Below are positions 36,994 to 45,128 of a stretch of 63,472 bases of DNA, piece by piece. The notes under the pieces were generated by a model, which was given only the letters and a program-made list of their open reading frames with translations, was not told the origin of the DNA and did no database searches. How positions within the stretch are numbered: position 1 is the first letter of the stretch; the number at the start of each line of letters is the position of its first letter. Source of the stretch: an uncultured Burkholderiales bacterium (GTDB lineage Bacteria > Pseudomonadota > Gammaproteobacteria > Burkholderiales > Burkholderiaceae_C). Position numbers and translations under genes: made by a program. The stretch covers positions 1 through 63,472 of the forward strand of contig CAISPG010000106.1 in NCBI GenBank assembly GCA_903887325.1, written 5' to 3'.

Positions 36994-39872
36994 TTACCGA
37001 TTACCTCAAAACTTTCGGTTTGCGCTTTGGCTAGCAAATCCAATTGCGTTTTGTTGAAGCGCTGGTAGTTTTGCTGCCATTCAGACGGTTGGCTGACCGC
37101 CACTACTTGCACCGCAGTCACTTTGTATTCGGGGCAGTTGGTCGCCCAGTCGGAGGCGTCGGTGGTGATCACGTTGGCACCAGACTCGGGGAAATGGAAA
37201 GTGGTGTAGACAACACCGGCTTGCATGGCCTCGGTCACGCGGGCGCGCAACACGGTGCGACCGGCGCGGCTTTCAATACCGACCCAATCATGTTCTTTGA
37301 TGCCGCGCTCCTCTGCGTCGTGCGGATGTATGTCCAAGCGATCTTCGTCGTGCCACAGGTTGTTGTCGGTGCGCCGGGTTTGCGCGCCAACGTTGTATTG
37401 CGACAAGATGCGACCGGTGGTCAGCAGCAGCGGGAATTTGCGCGTCACTTTTTCTTGTGAAGCCACGTATTGCGTGGGGAAGAACTTGCCTTTGCCGCGC
37501 ATAAAGCCTTGCGTGTGCATGATGTCTACGCCAGCGTCTGCTGTGTCTGCGTTACACGGCCATTGCAAGCTGGTGTGCTGGTCGATTTTTTCGTAGCTGA
37601 CGCCGGCAAAGCTCGGTGTGAGTGCCGCAATTTCTTTCATGATGTCTTGCGGGTGAGCGTAATGCATCTCGTAGCCCAGCGCTTTCGCCAGTTTGACGGT
37701 GACTTCCCAGTCGGCCAAGCCAGCCATTGGTGGCATGGCTTGACGCACACGCGAAATACGGCGCTCGGCATTGGTGAAGGTGCCGTCTTTTTCCAGGAAC
37801 GATGAACCCGGCAAAAACACATGCGCGTATTTGGCGGTTTCGTTCAAAAAGATGTCTTGCACCACGATGCATTCCATCGCCGACAAAGCCGCTGCCACGT
37901 GTTGTGTGTCCGGGTCGGACTGCACAATGTCTTCGCCTTGGCAATAAAGCCCGAGGAAGGAACCGTCCATCGCTGCATCAAACATGTTCGGGATGCGCAA
38001 ACCCGGTTCGGGGCTGAGTGTCACGCCCCAAGCGCCTTCAAACAGGGTGCGCGTGGTGGTATCGGAGATGTGGCGGTAACCGGGCAACTCGTGCGGGAAG
38101 CTGCCCATGTCGCACGCGCCTTGCACATTGTTTTGACCGCGCAATGGGTTGACGCCCACACCTTCGCGCCCGACCATGCCGCATGCCATGGCCAGATTGG
38201 CAATGCCTATCACCATGGTTGAGCCTTGTGAATGCTCGGTCACACCAAGGCCGTAGTAAATCGCAGAGTTCGGGCCTGCCGCGTACATGCGGGCAGCAGA
38301 GCGCACTTCAGCGGCGGGCACACCGGTGACGCTCTCAAAAACTTCGGGAGAGTTTTCAGGTTTGGAGACGAACTCGCACCATTCGTTAAAGCTCTTGTCA
38401 TCGCAACGGTGAGCCACATAGTCTTTGGCGACCAGTCCTTCGGTGACCACCACGTGCGCCAGTGAGTTGATGAGCGCCACATTGGTGCCCGGTTTCAAGG
38501 CCAAATGGTGTTGCGCTTTGACGTGCGGGCTGCTGACCAGATCAATTTTGCGCGGGTCAGCAACAATGAGTTTGGCGCCTTCGCGCAAACGGCGTTTCAT
38601 GCGTGACGCAAACACCGGGTGTGCATCTGTCGGGTTCGCGCCAATGACCAGCAACACGTCAGCGTGTTCCACTGACTTGAAGGTTTGTGTGCCAGCCGAT
38701 GTACCGAAGGTTTGACCCAAACCGTAGCCAGTGGGTGAATGGCAAACGCGTGCGCAAGTGTCTACGTTGTTGGTGCCGAAGGCAGCGCGCACCAGTTTTT
38801 GCACAAGGTAAGTTTCTTCGTTGGTGCAACGTGAAGACGTTATGCCGCCGACCGCGTCTTTGCCGTGTTTGGCTTGTATGCGTTTGAACTCGGAGGCCGC
38901 ATGGTTGATGGCTTCGTCCCAGCTGACTTCTTGCCATGGGTCGGTGATCTTGGCGCGGATCATCGGCTTGGTGATGCGGTCCTGATGGGTTGCATAACCC
39001 CAGGCGAAACGGCCTTTGACGCAGGAATGGCCTTCGTTGGCTTTGCCGTCTTTCCACGGCACCATGCGCACCACGGTATTGCCCTTCATCTCGGCCTTGA
39101 AGCCGCAACCGACGCCGCAATAAGCGCAGGTGGTGATCAGGCTGTGCTCGGGTTGGCCGAGTTCGATGATGGATTTTTCTTGCAGCGTAGCAGTGGGGCA
39201 GGCTTCTACGCAAGCACCGCAGGACACGCATTCGCTGTCCATGAAAGGCTGGTCTTGACCGGGGGACACACGGCTCTCGAAGCCCCTGCCTGAAATGGTC
39301 AATGCAAACGTGCCCTGTGTTTCTTCGCAGGCACGCACGCAGCGGTTACACACAATGCATTTGCTCGGGTCGTAAGTGAAGTAAGGGTTGGACTCGTCTT
39401 GCTTCATGTCGCAATGGTGGTCGCCTGCTTGCGCGCCGACGCCGTAGCGCACATTGCGCAAACCGGTGACACCGGCCATGTCTTGCAATTCGCAGTTGCC
39501 GTTGGCGCTGCAGGTGAGGCAATCCAGCGGGTGGTCGGAGATGTACAACTCCATCACGCCTTTGCGCAGGTCTTGCAACTTTGGCGTTTGGGTGTGCACC
39601 ACCATGCCGTTTTCAGCGGGTGTGGTGCAAGAGGCCGGGTAGCCTTTGCGGCCGTCGATTTCCACCAGACACAAGCGACATGAACCGAAGGGCTCCAGGC
39701 TGTCTGTGGCGCACAACTTGGGCACTTGTATGCCGGCGTCCACCGCTGCCCGCATCAACGATGTGCCCTTGGGCACGCTGATGTCATAGCCGTCGATATT
39801 CAGGCTGACTGTTTCAGCAGAGGTGCGCGCCGGTGTGCCATGGTCGCGTTCTTGTTTCAGATACATCAACAT
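36990..39872 (-). CDS. fdsA: NAD-dependent formate dehydrogenase alpha subunit
   Basis: A 960-residue molybdopterin enzyme that oxidises formate to CO2. In order it has a [2Fe-2S] domain (CATDSLEPFGSCRLC), the C-x-x-C-region DCLTCSANGNCELQ, ferredoxin-type clusters CIVCNRCVRAC and CVSCGACVEACP, a further [4Fe-4S] site CAYCGVGCGF and the large molybdopterin domain. The Mo ligand is Cys in ARVCHSPTGYG, so this is not a selenoprotein. The C-terminal cofactor-binding domain includes LLTTGRILSQYN. Electrons pass to FdsB and NAD+. It is 9 bp from fdsB and coupled to fdhD. Confidence 0.96.
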   Translation of the reverse strand: MLMYLKQERDHGTPARTSAETVSLNIDGYDISVPKGTSLMRAAVDAGIQVPKLCATDSLEPFGSCRLCLVEIDGRKGYPASCTTPAENGMVVHTQTPKLQDLRKGVMELYISDHPLDCLTCSANGNCELQDMAGVTGLRNVRYGVGAQAGDHHCDMKQDESNPYFTYDPSKCIVCNRCVRACEETQGTFALTISGRGFESRVSPGQDQPFMDSECVSCGACVEACPTATLQEKSIIELGQPEHSLITTCAYCGVGCGFKAEMKGNTVVRMVPWKDGKANEGHSCVKGRFAWGYATHQDRITKPMIRAKITDPWQEVSWDEAINHAASEFKRIQAKHGKDAVGGITSSRCTNEETYLVQKLVRAAFGTNNVDTCARVCHSPTGYGLGQTFGTSAGTQTFKSVEHADVLLVIGANPTDAHPVFASRMKRRLREGAKLIVADPRKIDLVSSPHVKAQHHLALKPGTNVALINSLAHVVVTEGLVAKDYVAHRCDDKSFNEWCEFVSKPENSPEVFESVTGVPAAEVRSAARMYAAGPNSAIYYGLGVTEHSQGSTMVIGIANLAMACGMVGREGVGVNPLRGQNNVQGACDMGSFPHELPGYRHISDTTTRTLFEGAWGVTLSPEPGLRIPNMFDAAMDGSFLGLYCQGEDIVQSDPDTQHVAAALSAMECIVVQDIFLNETAKYAHVFLPGSSFLEKDGTFTNAERRISRVRQAMPPMAGLADWEVTVKLAKALGYEMHYAHPQDIMKEIAALTPSFAGVSYEKIDQHTSLQWPCNADTADAGVDIMHTQGFMRGKGKFFPTQYVASQEKVTRKFPLLLTTGRILSQYNVGAQTRRTDNNLWHDEDRLDIHPHDAEERGIKEHDWVGIESRAGRTVLRARVTEAMQAGVVYTTFHFPESGANVITTDASDWATNCPEYKVTAVQVVAVSQPSEWQQNYQRFNKTQLDLLAKAQTESFEVIGK

Positions 39873-39881
39873 GGTGATTCC

Positions 39882-41435
39882 TTATGAAACTGTGGTTTCG
39901 GTTTTTTCCAGACCGAAATCAGCGGGGTAATGGTTGAGAGCTGACAACACGGGATAGGGTGTCATGCCACCCATGGCGCACAGGCTGCCGTGCAATATGG
40001 TGTCGCACAAATCGCGCAGCAAATGCACTTGCTGTTCTTTGTTGGCTGAGGTGGCAATGCGGTCTATGGTTTCCATGCCGCGCGTGGAACCTATGCGGCA
40101 CGGCGTGCACTTGCCGCAACTCTCTAAAGCGCAAAACTCCATGGCGTAACGCGCCAACTTGGCCATGTTGGCCGTGTCGTCGTGCACCACGATGCCGCCG
40201 TGGCCGACCACCAGGCCGAGTGCTGCATAGGCTTCATAGTCCAAGGGCACGTCCCATTGCGATTCAGGTACATACGCACCCAAAGGTCCGCCGACTTGTA
40301 CCGCTTTGATGGGGCGGCCACTGCGACTGCCGCCACCGAAGTCGTGGAGTAATTCGCGCAGAGTCAGGCCGAAAGCGCGTTCAACCAAGCCACCGTGCTT
40401 GATGTTGCCGGTGATTTGAAACGGCAGTGTGCCGGTGGAGCGGCCCATGCCGAAGTCTTTGTAAAACGCAGCGCCCTTGGCCATGATGATGGGCACACTG
40501 GCCAGCGTGATCACGTTGTTGATGACGGTCGGTTGACCGAACAAACCTTCGAGTGCGGGCAAAGGCGGCTTGGCGCGCACGATGCCGCGTTTGCCTTCGA
40601 TGCTCTCGAGCATCGCGGTTTCTTCACCGCAGACATACGCACCGGCGGCTTTGCGAACGTGCAAGTGAAAGGCCTTGCCGCTGTTCATCACGTTGTCGCC
40701 CAGATAACCCGCCGCTTGCGCCAGATTGATGGCGGTGTTCATGGTGGTGATCGCGTGCGGGTATTCGGAACGGATATAGATATAACCCTCTGTGGCACCT
40801 ACGGCCACACCGGCGATGGCCATGCCTTCAATCAGCATGTAGGGGTCGCCCTCCATGGTCATGCGATCCGAGAAGGTGCCCGAGTCGCCTTCGTCGGCGT
40901 TGCACACCACGTATTTTTGTGCTGCCGTGGTGGCGCGCACGGTGCGCCATTTGATGCCGGCGGGGAATGCGGCGCCGCCGCGTCCACGCAAGCCGGAATC
41001 CAACACGGTTTGCACCACGTCTGCGCCGTCGATGGACACGGCTTTTTGCAAACCGGCCCAGCCGCCATGCGCCGCGTAATCATCCAAAGACAAAGGGCGT
41101 GTGATGCCCATGCGGGCAAAGGTCAGGCGTTGTTGTTTGGCGAGGTAGGCGATCTCATCGGTCAGACCGAGTGACAAAGCATGCGCGCCGCCATTCAAAA
41201 AACCGGCGTCAAACAATGCAGGCACGTCTTCAAAAGCCACCGGCCCGTAAGCCATGCGGCCTTTGGCAGTTACTACCTCCACCAGAGGTTCTAGCCAAAA
41301 CATGCCGCGTGAGCTGTTGCGTTGCACATCAATAGCAATGCCGCGCGCCATGGCTTCTTTGTGCAAGGCGTCAACCACTTCATCCGCACCGGCGGCCAAC
41401 GCTGCGCTATCGCAAGGAACAAACAGGGTGATCAT
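39882..41435 (-). CDS. fdsB: formate dehydrogenase beta subunit
   Basis: A 517-residue NuoF-like subunit that holds FMN, the NAD+ site and one [4Fe-4S] cluster. Motifs are GRGGAAFPAGIKW for the NADH/FMN region, CNADEGDSGTFSDR, and the cluster site ESCGKCTPCRIGSTRG. The first 120 residues resemble the thioredoxin-like domain seen when NuoE-like parts are fused. It passes electrons from FdsA to NAD+. Its start overlaps the fdsG stop by four bases. Confidence 0.95.
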   Translation of the reverse strand: MITLFVPCDSAALAAGADEVVDALHKEAMARGIAIDVQRNSSRGMFWLEPLVEVVTAKGRMAYGPVAFEDVPALFDAGFLNGGAHALSLGLTDEIAYLAKQQRLTFARMGITRPLSLDDYAAHGGWAGLQKAVSIDGADVVQTVLDSGLRGRGGAAFPAGIKWRTVRATTAAQKYVVCNADEGDSGTFSDRMTMEGDPYMLIEGMAIAGVAVGATEGYIYIRSEYPHAITTMNTAINLAQAAGYLGDNVMNSGKAFHLHVRKAAGAYVCGEETAMLESIEGKRGIVRAKPPLPALEGLFGQPTVINNVITLASVPIIMAKGAAFYKDFGMGRSTGTLPFQITGNIKHGGLVERAFGLTLRELLHDFGGGSRSGRPIKAVQVGGPLGAYVPESQWDVPLDYEAYAALGLVVGHGGIVVHDDTANMAKLARYAMEFCALESCGKCTPCRIGSTRGMETIDRIATSANKEQQVHLLRDLCDTILHGSLCAMGGMTPYPVLSALNHYPADFGLEKTETTVS

Positions 41436-41914
41436 GCGGCGCTCCCGATATCAGCGACCAAACGCGCCATGCGTGTCTTGTCCATGCGTGCATACAACTT
41501 GTCGTCAATCTGCACCGCAGGCGAAGAAGCGCAAAGACCTAAGCAATAAACCGGTTCAAGACTGAAACGGCCATCGGCGCTGGTTTCATGCAATTTGCAG
41601 CCGAGCAATGCCTCAGTCTGAGCCAGCAGTTCTTCGCTGCCGCAGGATTGGCATGCTTCGGCGCGACACACTTGCACCACGTGTTTACCGGGGGCTTTGC
41701 TGCGGAAAAAATGGTAGTAAGTGATGACGCCGTGCACCTCGGCACGAGACAGGTTCATGGCCTCGGCCAACAAGGGTACGGCACTGGCTGGAATAAACCC
41801 CAAAGCCTCTTGCACAGCGTGCAACAAGGGCATCAGACCGCCCGGCATGTCTTTGAATTCAGGTAGCAGGCGGCTGACAGTCAGCAGTTCAGGGGCTTCG
41901 ACAGGTTTATTCAT
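41432..41914 (-). CDS. fdsG: formate dehydrogenase gamma subunit
   Basis: A 160-residue NuoE-like [2Fe-2S] protein. Cluster ligands are in VCRAEACQSCG and YCLGLCASSPAVQI, and the N-terminus has the helical segment GGLMPLLHAVQEALGFI. It is the first fds structural gene, 8 bp after the MFS transporter gene and coupled to fdsB, so transport and formate oxidation are on one transcript. Confidence 0.94.
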   Translation of the reverse strand: MNKPVEAPELLTVSRLLPEFKDMPGGLMPLLHAVQEALGFIPASAVPLLAEAMNLSRAEVHGVITYYHFFRSKAPGKHVVQVCRAEACQSCGSEELLAQTEALLGCKLHETSADGRFSLEPVYCLGLCASSPAVQIDDKLYARMDKTRMARLVADIGSAA

Positions 41915-41922
41915 TGGCGTTA

Positions 41923-43578
41923 TCAGTTAAAAAATTTGCTCACACTCAAGACGGTGCGGTAAATGCCCCAGGCCAGCGGAATACCGACTGCTGTCCAGGC
42001 CAGCACTACCCATAAAGGATTGGTTTGGGCAGAACCGCCTTGGCCGCTGCCAACTTCAGAAGCGCTGGCTTTTTCATGCGCCAGTTTTTTCTCGGCTGCC
42101 AGTTCGTCCGGAGTCATGAAGAATTTGGCGTTGACCGGGCGGATCATCAGGTTGGCGATCAGGCCGACCACCAGCATGCCCACGAGAATGAACATGGTCT
42201 GGTTGTAGACCTGCTCGCGCGGGATGCCTAAACCGAGTTGGTAGTCACGCATGTAGTTCACCACCACTGGGCCGAGAATGCCGGCGGTTGCCCAAGCGGT
42301 TAACAAACGACCGTGGATAGCGCCGACCATTTGCGTGCCGAACAAGTCGGCCAGGTAAGCGGGCACCGTAGCAAAGCCGCCGCCGTACATGCTCAAAATG
42401 ATACAAAACGCAGCGACAAACAGCAGCTTGTTACCAGCCAAGGCGCTGGCAGGTACCGAGGCGTACAAGGCACCGCCCAGCACAAAAAAGATGATGTAGG
42501 TCAGTTTGCGGCCAAGCTTGTCGGACAAACTGGCCCAGACAAAACGTCCGCCGATGTTGAACAAACTCAGCAAAGCGGTAAAGCCCGCAGCCACACCGGC
42601 AATCATGGTGAGTTGGGCTTTGTCGAGGTCAACGAATTTGGCTTCCACGCCGATCAGGCTGCCGCCAAAGACTTCCTGCAACATCGGGCTGGCCATGCCG
42701 ATCACGCCGATACCGGCTGACACGTTCATGCACAACACCACCCAAACCATCCAGAACTGTGGAATGCCCCAGACCTTGCTCACATGCACGTGGTTTTGCG
42801 TGATCATGGTGTTGCTGGTTTGCTGCGGTGGTGGTGTCCAACCAGCAGGCTTCCAACCTGTGGCGGGTACGCGGTAGCCCAAGGCACCGGCCATCATGAA
42901 GACGAAATAAACGACGGCCATGCACACAAAAGTCTGGAACACACCGACTTCGGTGTCATTCGCAAAGCGCTTCATCAATTCAGCTGCCAACGGTGAGCCG
43001 ATCATGGCACCCCCGCCAAAGCCCATGATGGCCATGCCGGTGGCCATGCCGCGGCGGTCCGGGAACCATTTGATCAAGGTGCTGACGGGTGAGATGTAAC
43101 CCAGGCCCAAGCCGATGCCGCCTATGACACCCGAACCCAGCAACATCATCCAGAACTGGTGGGTATAAACGCCGACCGCCGAAATCAGCATGCCCCCGCA
43201 CCAGCAAAAAGCACTGACCACACCGGCACGACGCGGGCCGACACGCTCGAGCCAACCGCCCCACAGTGCTGCGGAACTGCCCAGCAGCACAAAGAACAAG
43301 GTGTACATCCAACCCAGCGTGGAGACTTTCCAATCGCAGGTGGTGATGAACAATTCCTGAAAAAACCCGATGTCCGGGCCGCATTTGATGGCTTCTTTGA
43401 TGCCCAGCGCTTTGGACAATGGCAGCCAAAACACCGAGAAGCCATAGGCCATGCCGATACACAAGTGAATAGCCAAGGCAGCCGGTGGCACCAGCCAGCG
43501 GTTGAAACCTTCACCCGCAATGATGCGTTCCTTGGATAGAAAACCGGGCGTGCCTGAAGCTTCTGTGGTTGAGCTCAT
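41923..43578 (-). CDS. OFA-family MFS transporter (oxalate/formate type)
   Basis: A 551-residue 12-helix major facilitator of the OFA group, relatives of the oxalate:formate antiporter OxlT. The N-terminal part has HLCIGMAYGFSVFWLPLSKA, the A-loop-like WGGWLERVGPRRAG and the segment GLGYISPVSTLIKWFPDRRG, a strong OFA marker. An extra cytosolic tail (about residues 475-520) precedes a final helix. As first gene before fdsG it probably brings in formate, or exchanges it for another carboxylate. No oxalate-decarboxylation genes are in the window. Confidence 0.87.
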   Translation of the reverse strand: MSSTTEASGTPGFLSKERIIAGEGFNRWLVPPAALAIHLCIGMAYGFSVFWLPLSKALGIKEAIKCGPDIGFFQELFITTCDWKVSTLGWMYTLFFVLLGSSAALWGGWLERVGPRRAGVVSAFCWCGGMLISAVGVYTHQFWMMLLGSGVIGGIGLGLGYISPVSTLIKWFPDRRGMATGMAIMGFGGGAMIGSPLAAELMKRFANDTEVGVFQTFVCMAVVYFVFMMAGALGYRVPATGWKPAGWTPPPQQTSNTMITQNHVHVSKVWGIPQFWMVWVVLCMNVSAGIGVIGMASPMLQEVFGGSLIGVEAKFVDLDKAQLTMIAGVAAGFTALLSLFNIGGRFVWASLSDKLGRKLTYIIFFVLGGALYASVPASALAGNKLLFVAAFCIILSMYGGGFATVPAYLADLFGTQMVGAIHGRLLTAWATAGILGPVVVNYMRDYQLGLGIPREQVYNQTMFILVGMLVVGLIANLMIRPVNAKFFMTPDELAAEKKLAHEKASASEVGSGQGGSAQTNPLWVVLAWTAVGIPLAWGIYRTVLSVSKFFN

Positions 43579-43691
43579 GGTGTCTCCATAATTTTGGGTT
43601 GGGAAATTTTGTCAGCAAGCGACTTTAACGTATGCTTTCCCAGCACATGAAAGTCTAGGGTAAGCACTGACAAGCCGCAATATGATGATCG

Positions 43692-43718
43692 GTGTCAGTT
43701 ATGATGGATTTATGACAC
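43692..43718. promoter_or_regulatory. candidate operator between regulator and MFS-fds
   Basis: GTGTCA at 43692-43697 and TGACAC at 43713-43718 are exact inverted repeats with a 15-base spacer, in the 175-bp gap between the divergent transporter-fds operon and the ModE-like regulator. The location suits a site bound by the regulator to control both directions. It is not a textbook ModE box. Evidence is positional only. Confidence 0.4.
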
Positions 43719-43753
43719 ACAACTAATATGCTTTCAAAAGCCTATATAGACAC

Positions 43754-44842
43754 ATGCACAAAGTTTCCATCAAGCCGCAATGGACCATCAGCGATGCAGG
43801 CGGGCAAAACCTGACCCCCAGGCTGCTGGAATTGCTGGCCGAAGTGCAAAGCCACGGCAGTTTGTCCGGCTCTTGCAAAAAAACCGGTGCCTCGTACCGC
43901 CACGCCTGGAGCCTGATACGCCAAGGCGAGGCGCAACTGGGCATGGCCCTATTGAACATGGAGCGCGGCAAGGGCTCTACGCTGACACCGCTGGCTGAAA
44001 AACTGGTCTGGGCCGGTCACCGCATCAATGCGCGTCTGACGCCCATGCTCGAGTCGCTGGCCTCAGAGTTGGAAGGTGAGATTGGCAGAGTGCTTTTAAG
44101 CAGCAAGGAAGCCTTGCGTGTGCACGCCAGCCACGGGTTTGCCGTGGAAAAAATGATTGAAAACCTGACGGTCTCCGGTATGAGGGTGGAGCGCAAATAT
44201 GTGGGCAGCACCGAGGCCGTGGCCTCACTGCACGAAGGTGCGTGTGAAATAGCAGGGTTTCATATTCCTCAAGGCGAGTTTGAGGAAGTGGCGTTCAAGC
44301 ACTATGCACGCTGGCTGGTTCCCAAACAAAACCGCATCATCCATGTGGCCACACGCCGCCAAGGCTTTATGGTGGCCAAGGGCAACCCGCACAAAATTTA
44401 CGAGGTGAGTGACCTGACGCGCAAAGGTCTGCGCTTTGTCAATCGACAGCCCAGCAGCGGCACCCGGTTTTTGCTGGAATGTTTTTTGAAAAAAGCGCAT
44501 GTCAGCCCGGCGCAGATTTCCGGTTATGAACAGGCCGAATTCACCCACGCAGCGGTGGCAGCCTATGTGGCCAGCGGCATGGCGGATGTGGGCTTTGGCG
44601 TAGAAACTCCTGCTAGGCGTTTCAAGCTGGAGTTTTTGCCTTTGGCGACTGAACGGTATTTTCTGCTGTGCAACCAGGGTGATCTGGAGAAACCGCATTT
44701 AAAAGCTGTATTGAAAATACTGAACAGCGATGAGTTTCAGTTTGCGGTCAACCAATTGCCTGGGTATACGGCAGCGCATTGCGGTCAGGTATCTACAGTT
44801 GCGGATGCATTTCCGGAGTTGGCGGTCAGTAAGAAATATTGA
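43754..44842 (+). CDS. ModE-like HTH regulator with binding-protein domain
   Basis: A 362-residue regulator. The N-terminal about 110 residues form a ModE/LysR-type winged helix (LLAEVQSHGSLSGSCKKTGA, SYRHAWSLIRQGEAQLG). From about residue 120 follows a periplasmic-binding-protein-like domain of the COG1910 type, with FVNRQPSSGTRFLLECFL and a conserved Gly-rich segment near the end. In Cupriavidus a regulator (FdsR) controls the fds genes; this protein is a fair candidate for the same job because it is divergent from the transporter-fds operon. The ligand, whether formate, molybdate or something else, cannot be read. Confidence 0.82.
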   Translation: MHKVSIKPQWTISDAGGQNLTPRLLELLAEVQSHGSLSGSCKKTGASYRHAWSLIRQGEAQLGMALLNMERGKGSTLTPLAEKLVWAGHRINARLTPMLESLASELEGEIGRVLLSSKEALRVHASHGFAVEKMIENLTVSGMRVERKYVGSTEAVASLHEGACEIAGFHIPQGEFEEVAFKHYARWLVPKQNRIIHVATRRQGFMVAKGNPHKIYEVSDLTRKGLRFVNRQPSSGTRFLLECFLKKAHVSPAQISGYEQAEFTHAAVAAYVASGMADVGFGVETPARRFKLEFLPLATERYFLLCNQGDLEKPHLKAVLKILNSDEFQFAVNQLPGYTAAHCGQVSTVADAFPELAVSKKY

Positions 44843-44847
44843 AGCTG

Positions 44848-44922
44848 TGGTGCCCCCGACAGGAATCGAACCTGTATCACTCCCTTAGGAGGGGAGAGTT
44901 CTATCCATTGAACTACGGTGGC
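44848..44922 (-). tRNA. tRNA-Arg (anticodon CCU)
   Basis: A 75-base tRNA folds on the minus strand with a 3' CCA encoded. The anticodon stem CTCCC/GGGAG encloses loop CTCCTAA, giving anticodon CCT at 44887-44889, which reads the Arg codon AGG. The D-arm GTTC/GAAC and the T-arm ACAGG/CCTGT with loop TTCGATT are regular. The acceptor stem has one A-G mismatch at pair 4:69. It lies 5 bp past the stop of the convergent regulator gene. Confidence 0.95.
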
Positions 44923-44989
44923 TTGGACAAAGATTGTAGGCTCGGGTATTGTGAGCGGATTGTCACGAATTCAGGCAAGGAGGCGACCC

Positions 44990-45124
44990 ATGGGCATGTG
45001 GATAGAACTCGGTGTATTTGGTTTGGTATTTGTGTTTGCCTGGCACCAATTGCGTGACTTGAAAAAAGAGCGACTCAAGCGTGAAAAGCAGCAGGCTGAA
45101 GTTTCAGACGAGACTAAAAATTAA
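44990..45124 (+). CDS. 44-residue single-helix membrane protein
   Basis: A small ORF of 44 residues with a very strong ribosome-binding site, AAGGAGG, 7 bases before the ATG. Residues 3-17 (MWIELGVFGLVFVFA) form one membrane helix, followed by a highly charged tail DLKKERLKREKQQAE. The design fits a single-pass membrane protein with a cytosolic tail. It ends 4 bp from the convergent VWA gene. The strong start signal and composition argue that it is real; function is unknown. Confidence 0.75.
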   Translation: MGMWIELGVFGLVFVFAWHQLRDLKKERLKREKQQAEVSDETKN

Positions 45125-45128
45125 CAAA

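Noticed and set aside
36990-39872. Selenocysteine in formate dehydrogenase FdsA
   Set aside because: The Mo-ligand position in ARVCHSPTG is an ordinary Cys codon and no in-frame TGA lies there.
44848-44922. tRNA as an integration site
   Set aside because: No integrase, no second copy of the tRNA 3' end and no foreign block follow on either side.
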